Below, in pieces: positions 26,568 through 33,259 of a stretch of 64,000 nucleotides of DNA. Each line of letters begins with the position of its first letter. Positions within the stretch are counted from its first letter, which is position 1. Below the pieces are notes generated by a model. The model had not been told where the DNA came from and ran no database searches. It saw nothing but the letters and a program-made list of their open reading frames with translations. A program made the translations under genes and the position numbers. This DNA is from Sandaracinus amylolyticus (GTDB taxonomy: Bacteria > Myxococcota_A > Polyangia > Polyangiales > Sandaracinaceae). Location: contig NZ_CP011125.1 of NCBI RefSeq assembly GCF_000737325.1, forward strand, positions 5,208,001-5,272,000, in the 5' to 3' direction.

Positions 26568-27323
26568 ATGATCCTGCGTCTGCTCGGCATCCCAGAGACT
26601 CCGCTGAACCAGTTCGTCTTCCTGACTGTCGCGGGTCTCACGCTCTATTTCACGCTGTCCGGCCTCAGCTATCTGATCTTCTTCGTCTGGGGCAAAGAGC
26701 GCTTCCACCCGACGTACCTCCCGGACCAGCAGGCCAATCGCAACGCGCAGAAGTGGGGCGTGATCGGCACGATCGGCAACGTCGTGCTGATGATGCCGTT
26801 CCACATCCTCATCGCGAGCGGGCACAGCCAGATCTACTGGGACATCGGCGAGTACGGCTGGGGCTGGCTCATCGCGAGCTTCTTCCTCTATCTCGTGTTC
26901 ACCGAGACGTGCATCTACTGGGCACATCGCTGGCTGCACACGGACAGGGGCTATCACTGGCTCCACAAGTACCACCACGAGTGGCGCGTCACGACGTCGT
27001 GGGTGAGCATGGCGTTCCACCCGCTCGACTCGTTCCTGCAGGCGCTCCCGCATCACCTCTTCGGCTTCATCTTCCCGCTCTACGGGCCGATCTACCTGGT
27101 GATGGTGAGCTTCGTGTCGGTGTGGTCGGTGATGATCCACGACCGCGTCTCGTTCGTGCGGTTCAAGTGGATCAACTACACGGGCCACCACACGCTGCAC
27201 CACTGGTACTACGACTACAATTACGGGCAGTTCTTCACGTTCTGGGATCGTCTGATGGGCACGTGGAAGGACCCCGAGGTCGCCGAGAAGTCGGGCGAGA
27301 TCCCCGACGGCGTCCTGCGCTGA
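26568..27323 (+). CDS. C5-sterol desaturase-like fatty acid hydroxylase family protein
   Basis: A 251-residue di-iron integral membrane enzyme. Histidine clusters: HRWLH (120-124), HKYHH (133-137) and HHTLHH (207-212), with hydrophobic segments around 15-40, 65-85, 100-118 and 165-195. The sequence around the boxes (SMAFHPLDSFLQALPHHLF, FIFPLYGPIYLVM, NYGQFFTFWDRLMGTW) closely follows eukaryotic C5-sterol desaturases (Erg3/lathosterol oxidase), more than typical bacterial carotene or fatty acid hydroxylases. Several myxobacteria make sterols, so introducing a C5 double bond into a sterol is the best guess; no squalene monooxygenase or cyclase gene lies in this window. Its aromatic-rich codon content differs from the surrounding genes. 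Confidence 0.85.
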   Translation: MILRLLGIPETPLNQFVFLTVAGLTLYFTLSGLSYLIFFVWGKERFHPTYLPDQQANRNAQKWGVIGTIGNVVLMMPFHILIASGHSQIYWDIGEYGWGWLIASFFLYLVFTETCIYWAHRWLHTDRGYHWLHKYHHEWRVTTSWVSMAFHPLDSFLQALPHHLFGFIFPLYGPIYLVMVSFVSVWSVMIHDRVSFVRFKWINYTGHHTLHHWYYDYNYGQFFTFWDRLMGTWKDPEVAEKSGEIPDGVLR

Positions 27324-27330
27324 GAGAATG

Positions 27331-27368
27331 GAGACTGGCACTCTCTCGACCTCGAGAGTGCCAGTCTC
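27331..27368. terminator. Perfect 15-bp hairpin between convergent genes
   Basis: Arms at 27331-27345 (GAGACTGGCACTCTC) and 27354-27368 are exact inverse complements around an 8-nt loop. The hairpin fills the 49-bp gap between the stop of the desaturase-like gene and the stop of the Cys-rich lipoprotein gene, so it probably ends transcription from both sides, despite the absence of a clear T-tract. Confidence 0.75.
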
Positions 27369-27372
27369 GACG

Positions 27373-28470
27373 TCAGCGCTCCGTGCAGAGCACGCCTTCG
27401 GCGCACGTCCCGCCGTCGCAGAACCCCGAGAAGCAGTCCGCGTCGCTGCCGCACGCCGAGCCCACGCTCTGCACCGCGCGGCACGTCCCGCTCGAGCACC
27501 ACGCGTCACGCGCGCAGCGGCCGCCCGGACACGCGTCGCCCGGCCCCGGCAGCGCGACGCACGTCCCTTCGAAGTCGCCGGTCGCGAGCGTGACGCCCTC
27601 GCAGACGTGATCGAACGGGCACGGATCGGGGAACCCGAGGTTGCACGCGCCGCCCGAGCTCGACGCGGCGACGCACTCGAACACCGGCGTGGTCCCGCCG
27701 GTCACGCCGATGAGCGCGCACGACGCGCCGCTCACGCAGAGCGGACCGTCGTCGGGATTGCACGCCGTCCCGATCGCCGCGGTCTGGGTCGCGGGCAACG
27801 AGCGGCAGAGCCCGGTCACCCCGTCGGGCATCGTCGCGCTGGGATCCTGTTGGCCGAGGCACACGAGGCCGGCCGCGCACTGGATCCCGGTGCCGCCACC
27901 GCACGCAGCGCCGTCGCCCGCCGGCGCGCGACACGTGCCCCCGAGGCAGCGCAGCGCGGCCTGGCAGTCGTCGTCGCCCTCGCACGCGCTGCCGCTCGGG
28001 ACGCGCGCCTGACACGTGCCCGGGCACATCAGCTCGATGCGGCAGAACGCGTCTCCGGCGCACTCTTCGTTCAGCGCGCACGCGCCGCCGGCCGCGACCG
28101 TGCCGACGAACGCGTCGTCGCATGCCGGGAGCGACGCGCGATCGATCGCCGCGCACGACGCGTCCGCGACCGCGTCGACGCACTCGCGCGCCGCCGCGCC
28201 GTCGTACTGCACCGTGCCCGCCGCGATCGCCGCTTCGATCTGCGGGAGCGACGCTTGCTCGAGCGTGCGCCGCGCGCTGCCCACGCAGTCGGGCCCTGCG
28301 AGCGCCTCGACGAGATCCGGTCCGTAGCAGCGCTCGATCGTCGCGCAGGTCGCTTCGGCCGACTCCGCGCCGTACTCGTCCAGCGTGAGGCTCCCGCCGC
28401 CGTCGCAGCCCGCCGTCCACGCGCACATCACCAGCCAGGTCGCGATCCCGATCGCCCGTCCGTCGCGCAT
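27373..28470 (-). CDS. Cysteine-rich surface lipoprotein
   Basis: A 365-residue exported protein with a lipobox ending TAGC (Cys22). ATG 28470 is preferred over a GTG two codons earlier because AGAGGGGGTGGGG lies just upstream. The mature protein contains more than 30 cysteines in repeated short modules such as CALNEECAGDAFCR, CEGDDDCQAALRCLGGTC and CGSDADCFSGFCDGGTC. These Dickkopf- or EGF-like repeats are very common in large-genome myxobacteria. Disulfide-bonded, probably displayed on the outer surface; no catalytic motif. Its function is unknown. It converges on the desaturase gene. Confidence 0.82.
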   Translation of the reverse strand: MRDGRAIGIATWLVMCAWTAGCDGGGSLTLDEYGAESAEATCATIERCYGPDLVEALAGPDCVGSARRTLEQASLPQIEAAIAAGTVQYDGAAARECVDAVADASCAAIDRASLPACDDAFVGTVAAGGACALNEECAGDAFCRIELMCPGTCQARVPSGSACEGDDDCQAALRCLGGTCRAPAGDGAACGGGTGIQCAAGLVCLGQQDPSATMPDGVTGLCRSLPATQTAAIGTACNPDDGPLCVSGASCALIGVTGGTTPVFECVAASSSGGACNLGFPDPCPFDHVCEGVTLATGDFEGTCVALPGPGDACPGGRCARDAWCSSGTCRAVQSVGSACGSDADCFSGFCDGGTCAEGVLCTER

Positions 28471-28546
28471 CCCCACCCCCTCTCGCGTGACGAGGAGGAT
28501 CGCACGACACGCGCCGCGCCGTCTCGATCGCGCCGCGTGTGACTCG

Positions 28547-29362
28547 TCAGGTGCGACGGCGCTTCGAGCGCTTCGGCGTCGCCGACGTCCCCGACGCGCG
28601 CCGTGTGATCAGCGCCTCGAGCCCGTCGAGCACGCGCTCGAGCCCGAACGCGTACGCGTGATCGGGCGAGTACGCCGCGCCGTGTGCCTCGCCGGCTGCC
28701 GCGCCGACGCGCGCCGCGACCGGGAACTTCGTCGCGTCGAGCACGCGCGCCAGGAGCGGCGCGTGCGCCGCCCACCACGTCTCGTCGGCCATCGCGCTCT
28801 CACGCTCCGCCGCGCGCTCGTCGGCCGCCGCGCTCGCGCACGACGCGACGAAACCGAGCACGAACGTCAGCGCCGCGTCCATCTCCACGTCGTCGAGCCC
28901 GGTGCCCTCGAGCGCGCGCAGCTCGTGATCGTACTTCGCCATCACCCCGGGCCCGAGCGGCGGCCGATGGGTCGCGATGCGCGCGAGCCACGGATGCCGT
29001 CGATGCAGCGCGAGGTTGTCGTCCGCGACCGCCGCGATCCGCGCGCGCCACGAGGCCTCGCGCGGCGTGCTGCGCGCCATCCGGCGGTACGCGTGGTCGA
29101 CCATCAGATCGAGCAGCTCCGCCTTGCCGGGCACGTACGTGTAGAGCGCCATCGGCGCGACGCCGAAGCGCTGGGCGAGCGCGCGCATGCTGAGCGCGTC
29201 GATCCCTTCGGCGTCGGCGAGCTCGATCGCCGCGTCGATCACGGCGTCGATCGACAGCGTCGGACGCGGCCCGCGCTGCGGGGCGTCGGGCTCGCGCGCA
29301 GCGCGCCAGAGCAGCTCGAGCGTGCGCGCAGGATCGCCCGCACCGGTGCGCTCGCGCGCCAT
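28547..29362 (-). CDS. TetR/AcrR-family repressor
   Basis: A 271-residue one-component regulator. The HTH region spans about residues 35-85 (LSIDAVIDAAIELADAEG, then MRALAQRFGVAPMALYTYV), followed by a helical ligand domain of the tetracycline-repressor type (LDLMVDHAYRRM, then helical segments to 255) and a basic tail (TPKRSKRRRT). ATG 29362 is supported by GAGGAGGGGGCTG directly before it. It is divergent from a small VOC-fold gene, with a 14-bp inverted repeat between them that is the obvious binding site, so it probably represses both itself and the VOC gene. Confidence 0.92.
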   Translation of the reverse strand: MARERTGAGDPARTLELLWRAAREPDAPQRGPRPTLSIDAVIDAAIELADAEGIDALSMRALAQRFGVAPMALYTYVPGKAELLDLMVDHAYRRMARSTPREASWRARIAAVADDNLALHRRHPWLARIATHRPPLGPGVMAKYDHELRALEGTGLDDVEMDAALTFVLGFVASCASAAADERAAERESAMADETWWAAHAPLLARVLDATKFPVAARVGAAAGEAHGAAYSPDHAYAFGLERVLDGLEALITRRASGTSATPKRSKRRRT

Positions 29363-29392
29363 CAGCCCCCTCCTCGCGCCCTTGCCGAACAT

Positions 29393-29425
29393 CTCCGTAC
29401 ACCGTATAGCGTACGGCGTACGGAG
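29393..29425. promoter_or_regulatory. Operator: 14-bp inverted repeat between TetR and VOC genes
   Basis: CTCCGTACACCGTA (29393-29406) and TACGGCGTACGGAG (29412-29425) are inverse complements at 13 of 14 positions around a 5-bp spacer TAGCG. The 33-bp dyad size suits TetR dimers. The right arm runs into GGAGG, the ribosome site of the VOC gene, so binding would block both transcription and initiation there. Confidence 0.75.
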
Positions 29426-29434
29426 GTAGACGGC

Positions 29435-29827
29435 ATGCAGATCACTCGCTCGGCGGTCTCGCTCAACGTCGACGACGTCCTCGCGTCGGCGGAGTTCGTG
29501 AAGAAGCACTTCGGGTTCACCGAGGACATGGCGGCGGACGGCTTCGTGTCGCTCTCGCGGCGCGATGCGGGGTTCAACCTGATCTTCCTCCGGACCGGGC
29601 TCGCTTCGTTCAAGCCCGAGTCGATGAAGGGCCGGCGCGCCGACGGACTGCTCGTCGCATTCGTCGTCGACGACGTCGATCGCGAGTACGCGCGGCTGCG
29701 CGCGGAGGGCGCCCCGATCGTCACGCCGATCGAGACCGAGGCGTGGGGCGAGCGGTACTTCCAGGTCCAGGATCCGAACGGCGTGATCCTGCAGCTCGTG
29801 CAGTGGGTCGATCCGCCGCAGGCGTGA
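29435..29827 (+). CDS. VOC (glyoxalase/bleomycin-resistance) fold protein
   Basis: A 130-residue single VOC module pair: VSLNVDDVLASAEFVKKHFGF at the start, LLVAFVVDDVDREYARLRAEG in the second half, then TEAWGERYFQVQDPNGVILQLVQW with the metal-type Glu near the end. Such proteins act as dioxygenases, isomerases or drug-binding proteins; the first-half metal ligand is not clear, so ligand sequestration is possible. GGAGG precedes the ATG and lies in the TetR operator. Divergence from a TetR gene suggests induction by a small toxic compound. Confidence 0.88.
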   Translation: MQITRSAVSLNVDDVLASAEFVKKHFGFTEDMAADGFVSLSRRDAGFNLIFLRTGLASFKPESMKGRRADGLLVAFVVDDVDREYARLRAEGAPIVTPIETEAWGERYFQVQDPNGVILQLVQWVDPPQA

Positions 29828-29846
29828 GCACCGAGCGCGGCGCGCG

Positions 29847-30455
29847 TCACCGCGGGACGATCCCGCGGATCTCGAGCATCTCGACGATGCGCGCCGCGTT
29901 CACGTCCGCGCTCACTCCGTCGTGGCCCACCACGAGCTCGGGCGCGTCGGGCGGCTCGTACGGCGAGTCGATCCCGGTGAAGTCGCGGATCTCGCCACGG
30001 CGCGCCTTCGCGTAGAGGCCCTTGGGATCGCGCCGCTCGCACTCGTCGATCGACGTCGCGACGTGGACCTCGAGGAACTGCCCCGCGGGCACGATCGAGC
30101 GCACGCGCGCGCGGTCCGCGCGGAACGGCGAGATGAACGCGGTGAGCACGACGAGGCCCGCGTCGGTCATCAGCTTCGCGACCTCGCCGATGCGCCGGAT
30201 GTTCTCCTCGCGATCCTTCGCGCCGAAGCCGAGGTCCGCGTTGAGCCCCATGCGCACGTTGTCGCCGTCGAGCACGTACGCGCCGACGCCGCGCTCCACG
30301 AGCGTGCGCTCCACGCGGCGGCACAGCGTGCTCTTGCCGGAGCCCGAGAGCCCGGTGAGCCACACCGTCGCCGCGCCGTGCCCCAGCGCGCGCGCACGAT
30401 CCGACGCGCTCACCTCGCCCGCGTGCCACGTCAGGTTGCGATCCGATCCGCTCAT
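29847..30455 (-). CDS. cysC: Adenylylsulfate kinase (APS kinase)
   Basis: A 202-residue kinase converting APS to PAPS with ATP. P-loop GLSGSGKS at 35-42, VLDGDNVRMGLNADLGFG, REENIRRIGEVAKLM, TAFISPFRADRARVR and FLEVHVATSIDECERRDPKGLY are all diagnostic. The ATG at 30455 overlaps the DUF72 stop (ATGA). It is the last gene of the ruvX-mltG-DUF72-cysC group. No sulfate adenylyltransferase gene is nearby, so PAPS may serve sulfation rather than, or in addition to, assimilation (inference). Confidence 0.96.
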   Translation of the reverse strand: MSGSDRNLTWHAGEVSASDRARALGHGAATVWLTGLSGSGKSTLCRRVERTLVERGVGAYVLDGDNVRMGLNADLGFGAKDREENIRRIGEVAKLMTDAGLVVLTAFISPFRADRARVRSIVPAGQFLEVHVATSIDECERRDPKGLYAKARRGEIRDFTGIDSPYEPPDAPELVVGHDGVSADVNAARIVEMLEIRGIVPR

Positions 30456-31486
30456 CGAGCCAATCTCTCCGCGAGCGCGCGCACCGTCCACGGTGAGCTG
30501 CCCTCGACCTTGTTGTTGACGATCACGTAGAGCTCGGCGCCCGCGTCCTCGCACTCGCGCGCGAGACGGATCACGTCGTCGCGCATCTCGGGATCGGGCG
30601 CGACGAGCGTGTCGAAGGGCTCCATCGCGGCCTTCTGCTCCTCGTAGCGCGCGCCCTGCGGGAGCATGAGCCGCGCGATCGCGATCGGACCGAGCGGCGC
30701 GCCCGCGATGTCGCGCTGCACCGAGATCGGCGGCATGCGCGACCAGTGGTTCCACACGTGGCTCGCGCCGTGAGCGCGCAGCAGCTCGACGTGCCGTCGC
30801 GTGAGGAGGCGCTTGTCGCGCAGCTCGACCGCGTAGTGGAACTGCCGCGGCACCTCTTCGAAGAAGCGCGCGAGCTGGCGCTCGAACGTCGGTCGGTGCG
30901 GGAGCTTCGGCGGCGGCGGGATCTCGAGGACGAACGCGCCGAGGTGACGTCCGAACGCGCGCGCGACCGGCTCCGCGATCAGCTCGCGGAACACGCGCGC
31001 ATCGAGGAAGTGCGGGTTGAGCTGCCCGGCGCGCGCGCCGTAGCGCGGGTGCGAGGGATACGAGACCGTCGTGATCTCCTCCCAGACCTTCATCGCGCAG
31101 CGGAAGCCATCCGGGAGCTGCGCCGCGTAGGACTCGAGCTCGTGCTCGGGGATCGGCGCCCAGAAGCTGCGATCGATGCCGACGGTGCGGAAGAGCGGGA
31201 AGCGCGCGTACTCCTCGAGCGAGCGCTGCGTGAACACGCGCTCGTTCGGATAACGACGCCGATAGACGTGCCCGGCCCATCCCGGGAAGGTCCAGCTCGA
31301 GGTGCCGAGCCGCACGTGGCGCGGAAGGCGCGACGCGATCGACACGAGCGTCGGATCGGGCGCGGGGATCGGATCGAGCTCGCCGCGACGAGGACGCGGC
31401 GGCGCGATCGGGCGCGGAGCGGGCGCAGGCGGCGGCGTCTCGGCCCCGAAGAGATCGAGCTGCGTGCCCTTGCGGTGCACGATCAC
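30452..31486 (-). CDS. DUF72 (YecE-like) protein
   Basis: A 344-residue TIM-barrel-type DUF72 protein. A Pro-rich leader of about 55 residues precedes the domain proper, which begins RLGTSSWTFPGWAGHVYRR. Family motifs include IDRSFWAPIP, RCAMKVWEEITT, VLEIPPPPKL, YAVELRDKRLL and VIVNNKVEGSSPWTVRAL (the final N-x-K region). The biochemical role of the family is not established; links to nucleic acid or sugar metabolism have been proposed. The GTG start at 31486 sits in a GTGA overlap with mltG. The Pro/Ala leader is longer than usual and may be disordered. Confidence 0.9.
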   Translation of the reverse strand: MIVHRKGTQLDLFGAETPPPAPAPRPIAPPRPRRGELDPIPAPDPTLVSIASRLPRHVRLGTSSWTFPGWAGHVYRRRYPNERVFTQRSLEEYARFPLFRTVGIDRSFWAPIPEHELESYAAQLPDGFRCAMKVWEEITTVSYPSHPRYGARAGQLNPHFLDARVFRELIAEPVARAFGRHLGAFVLEIPPPPKLPHRPTFERQLARFFEEVPRQFHYAVELRDKRLLTRRHVELLRAHGASHVWNHWSRMPPISVQRDIAGAPLGPIAIARLMLPQGARYEEQKAAMEPFDTLVAPDPEMRDDVIRLARECEDAGAELYVIVNNKVEGSSPWTVRALAERLAR

Positions 31487-32628
31487 TCGCCCTGTGCGTC
31501 GCGCACGCGCGCGGTCGTGCGGCTGTGCTCGCCGAGCGTGCGGCTGAACGCGTGCCGACCTCGGCCGCGCGCGACGAAGAACAGGTAGTCGTGGCGCGCA
31601 GGCGCGAGCACCGCGCGCAGCGCGTCGAGCCCGGGGTTGCTGATCGGCCCGGGCGGGAGCTGCTCGCGGCGATACGTGTTGTACGGGTTCGCGGGATCGT
31701 GGGTCATCGCGCGGCTGATGCGACCGCGGAACCCCGCGCACGAAGGCGCGAGATCGGGGAACGCCAGACAGCCGTACGAGACGGTGGGATCGGCGTCGAG
31801 CCGATGCGGCACGAACGTGGGATCGCGCAGGCGATTGAGGAACACGCCCGCGATGATCGGCTGCTCCTCGCGCGCGACCGCTTCGCGCTCGACGATCGAC
31901 GCGAGGACGATCGCCTCGTGCGCGCTCCAGCGGAGATCGCGCTCGAGCTCGGCGAGCCCCGACGCGAGCTCGCGCAGGACCGGCGTGGTGCGACGCCGAT
32001 GGTTGGTCACCATGCGACGCACGACGTCGTGCGCGGCCATGCCCTCGGAGAGCTCGTAGGTGTCGGGGAAGAGGTACCCCTCGGCGGTCGGGCCCGGGAT
32101 CTCGAGCTCGTCGAGGAGCGCGCGATCCTCGGTCGCCTCGAGGAACGCGTCGCGGGAGCACACGCCCCAGCGATCGAGCCGCGCCGCGAGGTCGTAGCGA
32201 TGGAAGCCCTCGGGGACGAGCACCTCGACGGACGCGGTGCCGAACCCGTGCGCGATGCGCTGGACGACCTCGCGCGGGCTCATGTCGTCGGTGAGCACGA
32301 CCGTGCCCACGCGGAGGTGCTCGTCCGCGCCGACGAGGCGCGCGTAGATCGCGAAGAGCCACGGGCGCTCGACGACACCCGCGCTCGCGAGCCGCGCGTT
32401 GAGATCGCCGAAGCGCTCGCCGGAGGCGATCGTGATCTCGGTCGCGCGACCCGTGCCCGAGGCGCGCTGCTTCGGATAGACGATCAGGATCGCCGCGATC
32501 GCCGCGACCGCGACGCCGACGAGCGCGAGCAACGCGAAGGACGCGACGCGCAGCGCACGCGGCTCCGAGGAGCGCCCTGCCCGCGACCCGCGCCGCGGGC
32601 CTCGTCCTGCGGCTCGGCGCGCGCTCAC
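31483..32628 (-). CDS. mltG: Endolytic murein transglycosylase
   Basis: A 381-residue inner-membrane enzyme that cuts nascent glycan strands and sets their length. Basic cytoplasmic N-terminus, one membrane segment at about 28-51 (VASFALLALVGVAVAAIAAI), a LysM-like subdomain, then the YceG catalytic domain with Glu247 in LASIVEREAV, GYLFPDTYEL, GVFLNRL, DPTVSYG and NPYNTYRREQLPPGPISNPG. GTG 32628 overlaps the ruvX stop by 4 bp; mltG-ruvX adjacency is a common bacterial arrangement. All catalytic features are intact. Confidence 0.95.
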   Translation of the reverse strand: MSARRAAGRGPRRGSRAGRSSEPRALRVASFALLALVGVAVAAIAAILIVYPKQRASGTGRATEITIASGERFGDLNARLASAGVVERPWLFAIYARLVGADEHLRVGTVVLTDDMSPREVVQRIAHGFGTASVEVLVPEGFHRYDLAARLDRWGVCSRDAFLEATEDRALLDELEIPGPTAEGYLFPDTYELSEGMAAHDVVRRMVTNHRRRTTPVLRELASGLAELERDLRWSAHEAIVLASIVEREAVAREEQPIIAGVFLNRLRDPTFVPHRLDADPTVSYGCLAFPDLAPSCAGFRGRISRAMTHDPANPYNTYRREQLPPGPISNPGLDALRAVLAPARHDYLFFVARGRGRHAFSRTLGEHSRTTARVRDAQGE

Positions 32629-33119
32629 GGATCCTCGTCGTCCTCGCGACGTGCGCGTGCCTCGCGCGCCGCCTTCGCGCGCTGGGCCTCGAGGTACGAC
32701 TCGAGCAACAGCGCGGCGGCGATGCGATCGACCTTGCCGCGCCGATCACGGCTCGACGCGCCACCGGCCGCGAGCGCGCGATGCGCAGCCTGCGACGTCA
32801 TGCGCTCGTCCCAGAGCACCACGCGACGACCGCTCGCCTTCGCGATCGCGCGTGCCAGCGATCGCGCGTGGCGTGACGACGGCCCTTCGCGACCGTCGAG
32901 CCCGAGCGGCAGGCCGACGACGATCTCGCCCGCGTCCTCCTCCTCGGCGATCTTCGCGATCGCGCGCGCGGTCGCCTCGTCCGACACGTGCTCGATCGTG
33001 TCGCGCGGGGACGCGAGCATCCCTTCGTCGTCGGCGACCGCGACGCCGACGCGCCGCGTGCCGGGATCGATGCCGAGCCGTCGCAAACGCCCTCGCGCGT
33101 CGGTGTACCAGCGACGCAC
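32625..33119 (-). CDS. ruvX: RuvX/YqgF-type RNase H-fold nuclease
   Basis: A 164-residue YqgF-family protein, implicated in pre-16S rRNA end processing and possibly Holliday junction cutting. It has RRLGIDPGTRRVGVAVAD with the first catalytic Asp, EIVVGLPLGLDGREG, VVLWDERMTSQAAH with the acidic pair, and VDRIAAALLLESYLE at the end, followed by a charged tail. GTG 33119 is used; a TTG at 33131 would add four residues and neither has a strong ribosome site. First gene of a four-gene minus-strand operon. Confidence 0.92.
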   Translation of the reverse strand: MRRWYTDARGRLRRLGIDPGTRRVGVAVADDEGMLASPRDTIEHVSDEATARAIAKIAEEEDAGEIVVGLPLGLDGREGPSSRHARSLARAIAKASGRRVVLWDERMTSQAAHRALAAGGASSRDRRGKVDRIAAALLLESYLEAQRAKAAREARARREDDEDP

Positions 33120-33226
33120 GCAGCTGGCCAACGTCCGTCCCGCCCGTCCGACGAGGTCGGGTCAGCGCGCCCGGGCGCGCGCGATCGGGGCCATCGCGTC
33201 GAAGGCGCGCGCTCCGTCGGCTCTGG

Positions 33227-33232
33227 TATATT
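33227..33232 (+). promoter_or_regulatory. Candidate extended -10 (TGGTATATT) before kinase gene
   Basis: TGGTATATT is a rare AT run in the 140-bp divergent spacer between ruvX and the large kinase gene, 28 bases before GTG 33260. No good -35 is apparent. The call rests on composition and position only. Confidence 0.35.
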
Positions 33233-33259
33233 CGCGCGTTTCGAGCCGCGGACGGCACG

